Assembly (NCBI GenBank): GCA_035523995.1
Contig: DATKPQ010000118.1
Coordinates: 7,261-71,260, forward strand
Length of the DNA: 64,000 bases
DNA from: JASHVB01 sp035523995
GTDB lineage: Bacteria > Pseudomonadota > Alphaproteobacteria > Acetobacterales > Acetobacteraceae
Reading direction: 5' to 3'
Both the position numbers and the translations under genes were made by a program. How positions within the stretch are numbered: position 1 is the stretch's first letter; each line of letters opens with the position of its first letter. Positions 8,810 to 17,074 of the stretch are shown one piece after another. The notes under the pieces were generated by a model. It had not been told where the DNA came from. It saw nothing but the letters and a program-made list of their open reading frames with translations, and did no database searches.

Positions 8810-8882
8810 GGTACTGTCTCTCCGGCATGTGTCATGGTGCAAGCGGATCATGCCTCCGCCGCGGATGAAAGGCCAACCGCTC

Positions 8883-10070
8883 ATGAGCGCGACAGGATCA
8901 GTCCATCGCATTTGCGTATTGAACGCCGGATCGTCCAGCCTGAAGTTCGGCGTGTACGGCACCGAAGGCGGCCTGCGCCAGATCCAGACCGGTGCGGTGG
9001 AAGGCATCGGCGGCAAGGCTCGGCTGCGCATCACGAACGCGGATGGCAAGCTGGTGCATGAGGCGTCACTGGATGCACCGAATCATGCGACGGCACTGGA
9101 TGCGGTGACCGATGTGCCGGACGGGCCGCTTGCGCGCCGAGGGCTGCTGGCGTTCGGCCACCGGGTCGTGCATGGCGGTCCGGACATGACCGCGCCGGTG
9201 ATCGTGGATGCGGCGACCCTGGCGCGGATCGAGGCACTGAATCCGCTCGCGCCGCTGCACAATCCGCCGGCGGTGGCCGTGTTGCGCGCGTTGGGCGAGC
9301 GCTTTCCCGGCGTGATGCAGGTGGCGTGTTTCGATACCGCGTTCCATCGCAGCCATCCGCCGGTGGCCGACCGTTTCGCCATTTCCGATGCGCTGTACCG
9401 CGAAGGCGTGCGGCGCTACGGGTTTCATGGCCTGTCCTACGAATACATTGCCGGTGCGCTGATGGAGCAGGCGCCGGAGATCGCGCTGGGGCGGGTCGTG
9501 GTGGCGCATCTGGGAGCGGGTGCGTCGATGTGCGCACTGGCCGCCGGGCGCAGTGTCGATTCGTCGATGGGGTTCACTGCGTTGGACGGGCTGCCGATGG
9601 CCACGCGCTCTGGATCGCTCGATCCGGGGGTCATCCTGTGGTTGCAGCAGGAAAAAGGCTGGAGCGTCGATCGGGTGGAGCATTTCCTTTACGAAGAATG
9701 CGGGCTGAAGGGCCTGTCCGGTCTTTCCAACGACATGCGTGCGCTTCTGGCGAGCGAGGCGCCGCTGGCCAAGCTGGCAGTGGAGTATTTCATCTGTCAC
9801 GTAGCGAAGACGGCCGCCGCTATGGCGATGAGCATGGGCGGCATCGACGGCATGGTGTTCACCGCCGGCATTGGCGAGCGCAGCGCCGAAATCCGTGGAA
9901 GGGTGTTGCGACGCATGGGTTGGTTGGGGTTTGTGCTGGATGAGGCGGCGAACAATGCCGGCGCGTCTCGGCTAACGCGCCCTGAATCGCCGCAGCCGTC
10001 CTTTATGATTCCGACCGATGAGGAGATCGTCATCGCGCGGCACACGTCGGCGCTGGTTGAGGGGACTTAA
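8883..10070 (+). CDS. ackA: Acetate/propionate family kinase
   Basis: The 395-residue protein is an acetate kinase of the ASKHA fold, converting acetate and ATP to acetyl phosphate and ADP (or the reverse). Signatures are VLNAGSSSLKFGVY at the N-terminus, YGFHGLSYEYIA, HLGAGASMC, SSMGFTALDGLPMATRSG and FTAGIGERSAEIR. The length matches the family (about 400). ATG at 8883 was chosen because the acetate kinase signature begins twelve residues later and the earlier in-frame sequence overlaps the divergent gene. No phosphotransacetylase gene is nearby, so its partner must be elsewhere. Propionate or butyrate could also be the substrate. Confidence 0.93.
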   Translation: MSATGSVHRICVLNAGSSSLKFGVYGTEGGLRQIQTGAVEGIGGKARLRITNADGKLVHEASLDAPNHATALDAVTDVPDGPLARRGLLAFGHRVVHGGPDMTAPVIVDAATLARIEALNPLAPLHNPPAVAVLRALGERFPGVMQVACFDTAFHRSHPPVADRFAISDALYREGVRRYGFHGLSYEYIAGALMEQAPEIALGRVVVAHLGAGASMCALAAGRSVDSSMGFTALDGLPMATRSGSLDPGVILWLQQEKGWSVDRVEHFLYEECGLKGLSGLSNDMRALLASEAPLAKLAVEYFICHVAKTAAAMAMSMGGIDGMVFTAGIGERSAEIRGRVLRRMGWLGFVLDEAANNAGASRLTRPESPQPSFMIPTDEEIVIARHTSALVEGT

Positions 10071-10266
10071 AAAGTCGGTAGCGCAATACCCTCGCGGCGG
10101 ATCGCGTTCATCAGGATCGTTCGTTCGCGGCACTTCTCGTAGGGGAACAGCTTCGCGGAAATGCATAGGATGGATCGCTGCATCCGTGATACAACAATAG
10201 CATAGCGCCGATCTCCTTGCGAACGCCCTGTCCCGTGATACGCTGCCCTCAACGCCAAGCGGAGCA

Positions 10267-11481
10267 ATGTCCATGAAATTCGGCATCTTCTACGAACTGC
10301 AATTGCCGCGGCCCTGGGGCGCGGACGACGAGCGCCAGCTTTACCAGAATGCGCTGACCCAGGTCGAACTGGCAGACCGGCTTGGCTACAACTACGCGTG
10401 GGAAGTAGAGCATCACTTCCTGGAAGAGTACTCACATTCTCCGCAGCCCGAGGTGTTCCTCGCCGCGGCAAGCCAGCGCACGAAGAACATTCGTTTGGGC
10501 CACGGCATCATTCAGCTCACCACCAACCATCCCGCTCGGGTTGCAGAAAAGGTGGCCTGCCTGGACCTGGTCAGCAACGGCCGCGTCGAGTTCGGCATGG
10601 GCGAAGGTGCCAGCATCACCGAACTCGGTCCGTTCAACCGGACGATGGAGGACAAGCAAGCTGTATGGGAAGACGCGGTGCGCTGCATCCTGCCGATGTT
10701 CACGCATGAAGGCTGGCAGTACGACGGCCCGTATTTCAAATTCCCTCTGCGCAACGTGCTGCCCAAGCCGGTACAGAAGCCGCATCCGCCGCTATGGGTG
10801 GCTTGCTCGCAGCTCGAGACGATCGAACTGGCGGGCCGCTGCGGTATCGGTGCGTTGGGATTCCAGTTCCTCAGCGCCGAGATGGCGCATGCATGGGTGC
10901 ACGCGTACTATAATTCGTTCGTTAAACGCCAGCAGAAGCTGACCGATTACCAAACCAACTGCAACATCGCGATGGTGAGCTATTTCATGTGCGCCGAAAC
11001 CGACGAGGAAGCGCGCCGCCGCGCCGACGGCGTGACGTTCTTCCAGTTCGCGCTGGCCTATTACAGTGGTGCGCGCAACCGCGAACGCGCCGCGCCCGGA
11101 ACGGTGGATCTTTGGGAAGAATACCTGAAGTGGAAGCGCGAGAACCCGGAACGGGCGGAACGCGCCCTGCGTGGCGGGCTGATCGGTTCGCCGGAGACGA
11201 TCCGCCGCAAGCTGCACCGATTCGCAGAATCCCACGTCGACAGCATCATTCTGCTCAACCAGGCCGGCCGCAACAAGCACGAGCATATCTGCGAAAGCCT
11301 CGAATTGTTCGCGCGTGAGGTAATGCCGGAATTCCATGCCATGGAACCCGAGCACCAGGCCTGGAAGCAGAAAGTGCTGAACCGCGAAATCGAGCTCGAA
11401 GAACTGGATACGACGCCTTACAGGGAGCGCATCGGCGTTGGCAAGGGGGTGACGATCGATCGCCTGGTCGCTGCGGAATAG
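10267..11481 (+). CDS. LLM class flavin-dependent oxidoreductase (luciferase-like)
   Basis: The 404-residue TIM-barrel protein belongs to the bacterial luciferase-like monooxygenases, which use reduced flavin and oxygen. Typical blocks are FGIFYELQLPRPWG at the start, EVEHHFLEEYSHSPQPEVFL, GHGIIQLTTNHPARVAEKVA and GRVEFGMGEG. ATG at 10267 has AGCGGAG a few bases upstream; a second ATG follows two codons later. It opens a four-gene same-strand run (MBL-fold enzyme, BKACE, VOC dioxygenase) with short gaps, which suggests oxidation of an organic substrate at the head of a catabolic route. A flavin reductase is not present nearby. The substrate is unknown. Confidence 0.9.
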   Translation: MSMKFGIFYELQLPRPWGADDERQLYQNALTQVELADRLGYNYAWEVEHHFLEEYSHSPQPEVFLAAASQRTKNIRLGHGIIQLTTNHPARVAEKVACLDLVSNGRVEFGMGEGASITELGPFNRTMEDKQAVWEDAVRCILPMFTHEGWQYDGPYFKFPLRNVLPKPVQKPHPPLWVACSQLETIELAGRCGIGALGFQFLSAEMAHAWVHAYYNSFVKRQQKLTDYQTNCNIAMVSYFMCAETDEEARRRADGVTFFQFALAYYSGARNRERAAPGTVDLWEEYLKWKRENPERAERALRGGLIGSPETIRRKLHRFAESHVDSIILLNQAGRNKHEHICESLELFAREVMPEFHAMEPEHQAWKQKVLNREIELEELDTTPYRERIGVGKGVTIDRLVAAE

Positions 11482-11506
11482 CCGGCTTCTGCCAAGGAAA
11501 TCTGCA

Positions 11507-12487
11507 ATGCCTGACCTGCAACCCGTCGACCGGCTGGAAATCCAGGTGCTGGTAGACAACGTGACGGACACGTTGTCCTCCACACCGCCTTTCGTCACGC
11601 GTGAAGCAGTCCTGTTGCAGCGCCAGGGCATGCGGATCATGACCGGCGCGGCGATGTGCTGTGCCAACCACGGACTGTCGCTGGTCATTACGGCGCACAC
11701 CACCGCCGGCTCGCGCACGGTGCTGTTTGACGGCGGCCCGGTGGACTACGCTGTGGAGCGCAACGGCGTCCGCCTGGGCATCGATTTTGCCCGCATCGGT
11801 GCGGTCGTGCTGTCGCACGGTCACTGGGACCATGCCGGCGGCCTGCCGCGCGCCATCAGCATGATCCTGCAAGCCAATGGCGGCCGTGCGGTGCCGCTGT
11901 ACTTGCATCCCGGCATGTTTCGTCCGCGCGGCCAGCGCCAGCCGGATGGCGGCGTGCTGCCGATGGACCCGATCCCGACTCCGGCGCAATGCGGTTTGCT
12001 TGGTGCCGAGCCGGTGGTGACCGATGCGCCGCAGACCTGCCTCGACGGCACGTTCTTTATCAGCGGGGAAATCCCGCGGATCACAAGTTATGAAAAGGGG
12101 CTGGCGAACCAGGTGTGCCGGCCGACGGACGGAGCAGACTGGGTGCCCGATCCGCTGGTGACCGACGAACGCTTCCTTGCCGCGCACGTGCGCGGCAAAG
12201 GCCTGGTCGTGTTCAGTGCTTGCTCCCATGCCGGGATTGTCAACGTGCTGCACCACGCGCGCGACAGCTTTCCGAATCTGAAGCTGCACGCGGTGATGGG
12301 CGGATTCCATTTGTCGGGGCCGACCGAAGCGGTGATCCCGGAGACCGTGCGCGATCTCGGCAGCTTCGGTCTCGATCTGATCCTGCCAGCCCACTGCACC
12401 GGCTGGCGCGCCGTGAATGCGCTGGAACGTGCCTATGGCGAGACGATGGTGGCCCCATCCGCGGTAGGTAAGCGCTTCACGCTGTGA
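11507..12487 (+). CDS. MBL-fold metallohydrolase (COG1237-like)
   Basis: The 326-residue protein has a complete metal-binding set of the metallo-beta-lactamase fold: SHGHWDHAGG (H104, H106, D108, H109), then SACSHAGIVN and GGFHLSG, and a C-terminal LPAHCTGW. This combination is characteristic of COG1237, often labelled as a dihydropterin-related synthase although that role is not general. It is probably a cytoplasmic hydrolase. It starts 25 bases after the luciferase-like gene, with AAGGAAA before the ATG at 11507, so the two are likely one operon. In this setting a lactone or thioester hydrolysis step is a reasonable guess, not a finding. Confidence 0.85.
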   Translation: MPDLQPVDRLEIQVLVDNVTDTLSSTPPFVTREAVLLQRQGMRIMTGAAMCCANHGLSLVITAHTTAGSRTVLFDGGPVDYAVERNGVRLGIDFARIGAVVLSHGHWDHAGGLPRAISMILQANGGRAVPLYLHPGMFRPRGQRQPDGGVLPMDPIPTPAQCGLLGAEPVVTDAPQTCLDGTFFISGEIPRITSYEKGLANQVCRPTDGADWVPDPLVTDERFLAAHVRGKGLVVFSACSHAGIVNVLHHARDSFPNLKLHAVMGGFHLSGPTEAVIPETVRDLGSFGLDLILPAHCTGWRAVNALERAYGETMVAPSAVGKRFTL

Positions 12488-12569
12488 AGCCGGTCCTGTG
12501 AAGCCGGCTCTGGCGGTCCGTGCGCCCCGGAGGCAAACTGGCATCGCCGCAGAGAAAGAGGGACGTTCC

Positions 12570-13499
12570 ATGCCCAACAAGGTGATCATCAGTTGCGCCG
12601 TCACCGGCTCGATTCACACGCCCAGCATGTCGGAGTACCTGCCGATCACGCCGGACCAGATTGCCAGCGGCGCAATCGAGGCGGCGGAAGCGGGCGCGGC
12701 TATCCTGCATCTGCACGCACGCGACCCGGAGACCGGCGCGCCGACGCCCGACCCGAACGTGTTCATGCGCTTCCTGCCGGTGATCAAGCAAAATGTCGAT
12801 GCGGTGGTGAATATCACCACCGGCGGGGGTCTGACGATGACGCTGGACGAGCGGCTTGCGGCGCCGCTTGTGGCCAGGCCGGAGATGTGCAGCCTGAACA
12901 TGGGCAGCATGAACTTCAACATTTCCCCCGCTGGCGGCCGCGTGAAGAACTGGAAGTTCGACTGGGAGAAGCCCTATCTCGACGCGACCGACAATTTCAT
13001 CTTCCGCAATACGTTCCGCGACGTGGCAGGCATCGTCGAACGCCTGGGCAAGGCGTATGGTACGCGATTTGAATACGAATGCTACGATACCGGCCATCTG
13101 TATAATCTGGCCTACTGCCTGGATCAGAAGATCGTCGAACCGCCTTTGTTCGTACAGACCATCTTCGGCATTCTGGGCGGCATTGGCGCCGATCCGCGCA
13201 ACCTGATGTTCATGAAGGAAACCGCGGACCGGTTGTTTGGCAACGATTACCACTGGTCGGTACTGGCGGCGGGCCGCCACCAGATGGCGTTCACAACCAT
13301 GGCCGGCATCCTGGGCGGCAATGTGCGCGTCGGGCTGGAGGACAGCCTGTATATCGGCCGCGGCCAGTTGGCGAAATCGAATGCCGAGCAAGTGGCGAAG
13401 ATCCGCCGCATCCTGGAGGAGCTGAGCCTGGAGATCGCCACCCCGGCCGAAGCGCGTGCGATGCTGAAGCTGAAAGGCGGCGATCGGGTGGGGTTCTGA
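12570..13499 (+). CDS. Beta-keto acid cleavage enzyme (BKACE, DUF849 family)
   Basis: The 309-residue product is a BKACE/3-keto-5-aminohexanoate cleavage enzyme homologue (PF05853). These Zn-dependent TIM-barrel enzymes condense a beta-keto acid with acetyl-CoA to give acetoacetate and a new CoA ester. The metal-binding HLHARD (H47, H49) follows the usual EAAEAGAAI, and TTGGG and NMGSMNF are the other family blocks. The ATG at 12570 follows AGAGAAAGAGGGACG. Specificity varies widely in this family, so the true beta-keto acid is unknown. Its position after the two oxidative/hydrolytic genes suggests it removes a keto acid made by them. Confidence 0.9.
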   Translation: MPNKVIISCAVTGSIHTPSMSEYLPITPDQIASGAIEAAEAGAAILHLHARDPETGAPTPDPNVFMRFLPVIKQNVDAVVNITTGGGLTMTLDERLAAPLVARPEMCSLNMGSMNFNISPAGGRVKNWKFDWEKPYLDATDNFIFRNTFRDVAGIVERLGKAYGTRFEYECYDTGHLYNLAYCLDQKIVEPPLFVQTIFGILGGIGADPRNLMFMKETADRLFGNDYHWSVLAAGRHQMAFTTMAGILGGNVRVGLEDSLYIGRGQLAKSNAEQVAKIRRILEELSLEIATPAEARAMLKLKGGDRVGF

Positions 13500-13575
13500 G
13501 GCCGCCGCGAAATACGCTTGCATTCCTAGCCCGTCTTCCGCACGTTGCCGTCACGCCCGAACGGGAGAAGCGATC

Positions 13576-14511
13576 ATGGTGAACCTGCAGGACATCCGTT
13601 ACGTGCGCGTCGGCACGTCCGATCTGGACAGCGCCATCCGCTTCGCCACCGATATTCTCGGCGTGCAGCTCGTCGGGCGTGAGGGCAAGGCGGCGTATTT
13701 CCGCAGCGACAAGGTCGCCGTGCGCGGCGATACGCGCGACCACACCATGGTCTATGTCGAGGGCGATCCCGCAGATCAGGCCATCGGCTTCGACCTGCAC
13801 AACCCGGATGATCTGGATGCCGTCGGCGCCGAACTGGAAAACGCCGGCCATCCCGTGCATTTCGGCACCAAGGAGGAATGCGAGCAACGTCGCGTCAAGG
13901 CGTTCATCGCCAGCCACGATCCCTCTGGCAACCGCATCGAGTTCGTTACTCGCCCGTACCACAGCGGCACGCGGTTCTTCCCAGGCCGCGATGCGGGGGT
14001 GACCCATTTCAGCCATATCGGCCTGTACACAACAGACGCGCCGCGCGACGAGAAGTTCTGGACACGGCTGTGCAATGCGCGTGTCTCCGACTGGATCGGC
14101 GATGCTGCTCTGTTGCGGATCGCGACCGCACATCACTCGCTGGCGTTGTTCCCGGCGCCGCGACCGGGCATCCAGCACATCAACCACCAGGTAGAAGATG
14201 TCGATGATGTCATGAAGTCCTGGTACTTCCTGCGTGAGAAAGGGGTTAAAATCCTGCTCGGGCCCGGGCGGCATCCGCTGTCCACCGCGGTGATGCTGTA
14301 TTTCCGCGGCCCGGACGGCATGATCTTCGAATATTCCTGCGGGGTGAAGCACATCCTGCCGGAGCAAGAGGCTACGTACCGGCCGCGGCAGTTTCCGTTC
14401 GAGCGCTATGCGGTTTGCATGTGGGGCTCGACCCCCGATCCAGAGATTTCTGCCTTTCCGCAAGGTCAGGCCGCGGCGAAGCCGACACCGCTGCGGGCGG
14501 TGATGTACTGA
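13576..14511 (+). CDS. Two-domain VOC protein, extradiol (catechol 2,3-) dioxygenase-like
   Basis: The 311-residue protein has two vicinal-oxygen-chelate modules, about residues 5-128 and 142-265, as in type I extradiol ring-cleavage dioxygenases. The second module carries a plausible Fe(II) triad: H147 (HFSHIGLY), H201 or H204 (QHINHQVED) and E252 (GMIFEYSCG). GGGAGAAG precedes the ATG at 13576 by five bases. It is the last gene of the 10.3-14.5 kb run. A ring-cleavage step fits with the upstream flavin monooxygenase, MBL enzyme and BKACE. The substrate is not known and non-aromatic VOC enzymes cannot be excluded. Confidence 0.85.
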   Translation: MVNLQDIRYVRVGTSDLDSAIRFATDILGVQLVGREGKAAYFRSDKVAVRGDTRDHTMVYVEGDPADQAIGFDLHNPDDLDAVGAELENAGHPVHFGTKEECEQRRVKAFIASHDPSGNRIEFVTRPYHSGTRFFPGRDAGVTHFSHIGLYTTDAPRDEKFWTRLCNARVSDWIGDAALLRIATAHHSLALFPAPRPGIQHINHQVEDVDDVMKSWYFLREKGVKILLGPGRHPLSTAVMLYFRGPDGMIFEYSCGVKHILPEQEATYRPRQFPFERYAVCMWGSTPDPEISAFPQGQAAAKPTPLRAVMY

Positions 14512-14520
14512 ACGGCGGAG

Positions 14521-14608
14521 AGCGCGCGGAGCGACAAAGCAATCGCGGTCATTCGATCCGTATACCTTCGACCGAAATTGCTTCGTCGCCATGCTCCTCG
14601 CAATGACA
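14521..14608. repeat. F1 inverted repeat, degenerate left arm
   Basis: The right arm (attgcttcgtcgc through cctcgcaatgaca) is well conserved. The left arm (gcgcggagcgacaaagcaat) carries several changes. It lies directly after the stop of the VOC gene and could form a hairpin at the 3' end of the catabolic run, separating it from the glycan cluster. Confidence 0.75.
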
Positions 14609-14670
14609 GCGTAAGCACTGGCCTGCGATGTTCCCTTGCGTTTTCGCCATAGCTTCGCTAACCGCCCATC

Positions 14671-15126
14671 ATGCAAGCCCTCCTGCTCCGCATCGCCACG
14701 CAGCTCCCGCCACCGGCGCGCGACCTCGCTACCGAGGCGCGTATTCAGCTCCTCGTCCAGTTCCTCATGTTCGGCACGGTCGGCACCTTTGGCTTTGTGA
14801 TCGACACCTGCATTGTCTACTCCCTGCGCGGCCAGCTCGGCCTGTACGGGGCAGGCTTCGCGTCCTACTTCGTCGCCGTCACGTTCACCTGGCTGTGCAA
14901 CCGCCTCTGGACGTTCCGCGGCCAGGGTGAGGGACCAGCACACCAGCAATGGGCACGCTTCTTCGCCGTCAACCTTGTGGGCTTCACCTTGAACCGAGGC
15001 ACCTACGTGCTGATGATCGCCTTCGTCCCGATCTGTCGCCAACAGCCGATCTTCGCCACCGGCGCCGGCGCCATCGCCGGCATGTTCATGAACTTCGGCC
15101 TCTCGCGCGCAATCGTATTCCGCTGA
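14671..15126 (+). CDS. GtrA family membrane protein
   Basis: The 151-residue protein has four predicted membrane helices: about 30-50 (FLMFGTVGTFGFVIDTC), 58-78, 92-112 and 122-145. Typical GtrA marks are LCNRLWTFRG after helix 2 and GMFMNFGLSRAIVFR at the C-terminus. GtrA-like proteins are thought to help move lipid-linked sugars across the inner membrane, or to act with small glycosyltransferases. It precedes an initiating sugar transferase and two glycosyltransferases on the same strand, which supports a role in surface-glycan assembly. ATG at 14671 was taken because it gives a normal family N-terminus. Confidence 0.85.
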   Translation: MQALLLRIATQLPPPARDLATEARIQLLVQFLMFGTVGTFGFVIDTCIVYSLRGQLGLYGAGFASYFVAVTFTWLCNRLWTFRGQGEGPAHQQWARFFAVNLVGFTLNRGTYVLMIAFVPICRQQPIFATGAGAIAGMFMNFGLSRAIVFR

Positions 15127-15310
15127 TCCACAATCGTATGTTGCCCGGCATACGTACGATTACGCATAACCCCGTCGTTTCGCGGGATGTTCCGGGAACA
15201 TAGCCATACTGTAGCACTTTTCGAAATCCTGTTAACTTCCAGGTTACCTCTCGCGCTCACACCAGTCACGACAGCCGCCGAATCGGCAACTTGGCGCGAG
15301 GAAAAAAACC

Positions 15311-16042
15311 GTGTCCCATATCGATTCACGCGAAGCGATCCTGGACCAATCGCCGCTCGCGACCGTCACTGTGGCGTGGCCCTTGCTACCGTATCGCCTG
15401 CCGCCTCCCCGCTTTCGGAACACGTCGATATCCCCTCTGTCCGGCTGGGCCGGCGCCGCAAAGCGTGGCTTCGACATCGCCTTCGCTATACTGGTGCTCA
15501 TCCTCCATATTCCACTGCTGTTCGCTGCTGCGATCGCCATCAAGCTTGACAGCCCCGGCCCGGTCTTGTTCCGCCAGCGGCGCATCGGCTTGCACGGCAA
15601 ATCGTTTGAACTTCTGAAATTCCGTACCATGCAGCACCGGCCCTCCGCCCAGGGCCCGCTATGTCAGACATGCCCGCGCGATCCCCGGGTCACCCAAATT
15701 GGCGCACTGCTACGGCGCACGTCCTTCGATGAACTGCCGCAACTCTGGAACGTGCTGCGCGGAGATATGTCGCTGGTCGGACCGCGCCCGCACGCACCCG
15801 GCACCTGTGCCGGCAGTACGCCGTTCGAGCATGTCAGCAAACGCTATTCGTTCAGGCACCGCGTGCGGCCAGGCATGACCGGGCTGGCGCAGGTGCGCGG
15901 CTGGCGCGGCCAGACCGATACGCGAGACAAGCTGCTGCGCCGGCTCGATTGTGATCTGGAATACATCGCAACCTGGTCGCTGGGCGCGGACTTTCTGATC
16001 CTGCTGCGCACGATCGCTGCGCTGTGGCGCAACGCCTATTGA
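15311..16042 (+). CDS. Undecaprenyl-phosphate sugar phosphotransferase (bacterial sugar transferase)
   Basis: The 243-residue protein is a monotopic phosphoglycosyl transferase (PF02397). KRGFDIAFAILVLILH starts the single membrane-embedded helix around residues 52-75. SPGPVLFRQRRIG, KFRTM and the catalytic SFDELPQLWNVLRGDMSLVG follow in order. It would transfer a sugar phosphate from a nucleotide sugar to undecaprenyl phosphate at the inner face of the membrane, starting a glycan. The long N-terminal membrane part of WcaJ-type enzymes is absent, as in PglC-like forms. The start is GTG at 15311, with GAGGA about seven bases upstream. It is followed after 15 bases by a glycosyltransferase, so an operon is likely. 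Confidence 0.9.
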   Translation: MSHIDSREAILDQSPLATVTVAWPLLPYRLPPPRFRNTSISPLSGWAGAAKRGFDIAFAILVLILHIPLLFAAAIAIKLDSPGPVLFRQRRIGLHGKSFELLKFRTMQHRPSAQGPLCQTCPRDPRVTQIGALLRRTSFDELPQLWNVLRGDMSLVGPRPHAPGTCAGSTPFEHVSKRYSFRHRVRPGMTGLAQVRGWRGQTDTRDKLLRRLDCDLEYIATWSLGADFLILLRTIAALWRNAY

Positions 16043-16057
16043 GGAAAGCTCAAGGCC

Positions 16058-17074
16058 GTGTCAGATACTATGGCTTGCCTCGCCGACGTAGCCAGGATGC
16101 CGCAGACATCGCCGCGCTGGCATTTCGAACATCCCACCGCGCTCCGGCCTCGGATTGCCGTGCTGATTCCGTGCTGCAACGAGGAAGCCACGATCGGCAA
16201 AGTCGTTGCGGATTTCCAGGCAAGCCTGCCGCAGGCGCGGATCTACGTCTACGATAATAACTCGCGCGACCATACCGTGTTCGCCGCGCGCACCGCCGGC
16301 GCGGTGGTGCGCATGGAGCCATTGCAGGGCAAGGGGCACGTCGTGCGCCGCATGTTCGCCGACGTGGAAGCCGATCTCTACGTGCTCGTCGACGGCGACG
16401 ATACCTATGACGCCATGGCCGCGCCTGGGATGCTGAAGCTGCTGGCCGAGCAACAACTCGATATGGTGACGGCGACGCGCGTCACCGCGCGGCATGGTGC
16501 CTATCGCCCGGGTCATCGATTGGGCAACCGCGTCCTCAGCGCAATGGTGCGCGGCGTATTCGGCGGCCGCATCAGCGACGTTCTGTCCGGCTACCGCGCC
16601 TTTTCCCGCCGTTTCGTCAAATCGTTTCCCGCGCTGGCCGGCGGCTTTGAAACCGAGACGGAATTCACCGTCCATGCGCTGGAGCTGGAGATGCCGGTGG
16701 CGGAGGTCGCCGCCAGTTACCGTGAGCGCCCAGCTGGCTCGAAATCCAAGCTGCGCACGTGGTCGGACGGGTTGCGCATCCTGCGCACGATCCTGGTGCT
16801 GGTCAAAGAGGGCCGTCCCCTGGTGTTCTTTTGCGCTGCCGGAACGACGCTGTTGCTTGCCGCACTGGCGATCGGCGGTCCGGTGGTGGTGGACTTCCTG
16901 CGTACCGGCCAGGTGCCGAAACTGCCAAGCGCCGTGCTGGCGACCGGCCTGGTATCGCTGTCATCGCTCACACTGGTCTGCGGCATGGTCCTGGATTCCG
17001 TCGAACGCGGCCGCAAGGAAATGAAACGCCTTGCCTATCTCGCAATTCCTGCCCCGCCGCCCGCAGATGTTTGA
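16058..17074 (+). CDS. Membrane-anchored family 2 glycosyltransferase (DPM1-like)
   Basis: The 338-residue product has a GT2 domain (residues about 28-230: VLIPCCNEEATIG, the metal-binding VDGDDTYD, SGYRAFSRR, FETETEFTVHALE) and two C-terminal membrane helices near 250-275 and 298-320. This layout matches polyprenyl-phosphate sugar synthases or transferases working at the inner leaflet. GTG at 16058 is 15 bases after the sugar transferase stop; an ATG at 16070 is an alternative. The next glycosyltransferase overlaps its end. Together with the preceding gene it should build a lipid-linked oligosaccharide, though the product is unknown. Confidence 0.87.
   Translation: MSDTMACLADVARMPQTSPRWHFEHPTALRPRIAVLIPCCNEEATIGKVVADFQASLPQARIYVYDNNSRDHTVFAARTAGAVVRMEPLQGKGHVVRRMFADVEADLYVLVDGDDTYDAMAAPGMLKLLAEQQLDMVTATRVTARHGAYRPGHRLGNRVLSAMVRGVFGGRISDVLSGYRAFSRRFVKSFPALAGGFETETEFTVHALELEMPVAEVAASYRERPAGSKSKLRTWSDGLRILRTILVLVKEGRPLVFFCAAGTTLLLAALAIGGPVVVDFLRTGQVPKLPSAVLATGLVSLSSLTLVCGMVLDSVERGRKEMKRLAYLAIPAPPPADV

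Noticed and set aside
13291..15042. 583-codon minus-strand frame across the VOC and GtrA genes
   Set aside because: It lies antisense to well-supported genes, crosses an F1 repeat and yields repeat-derived peptide sequence.
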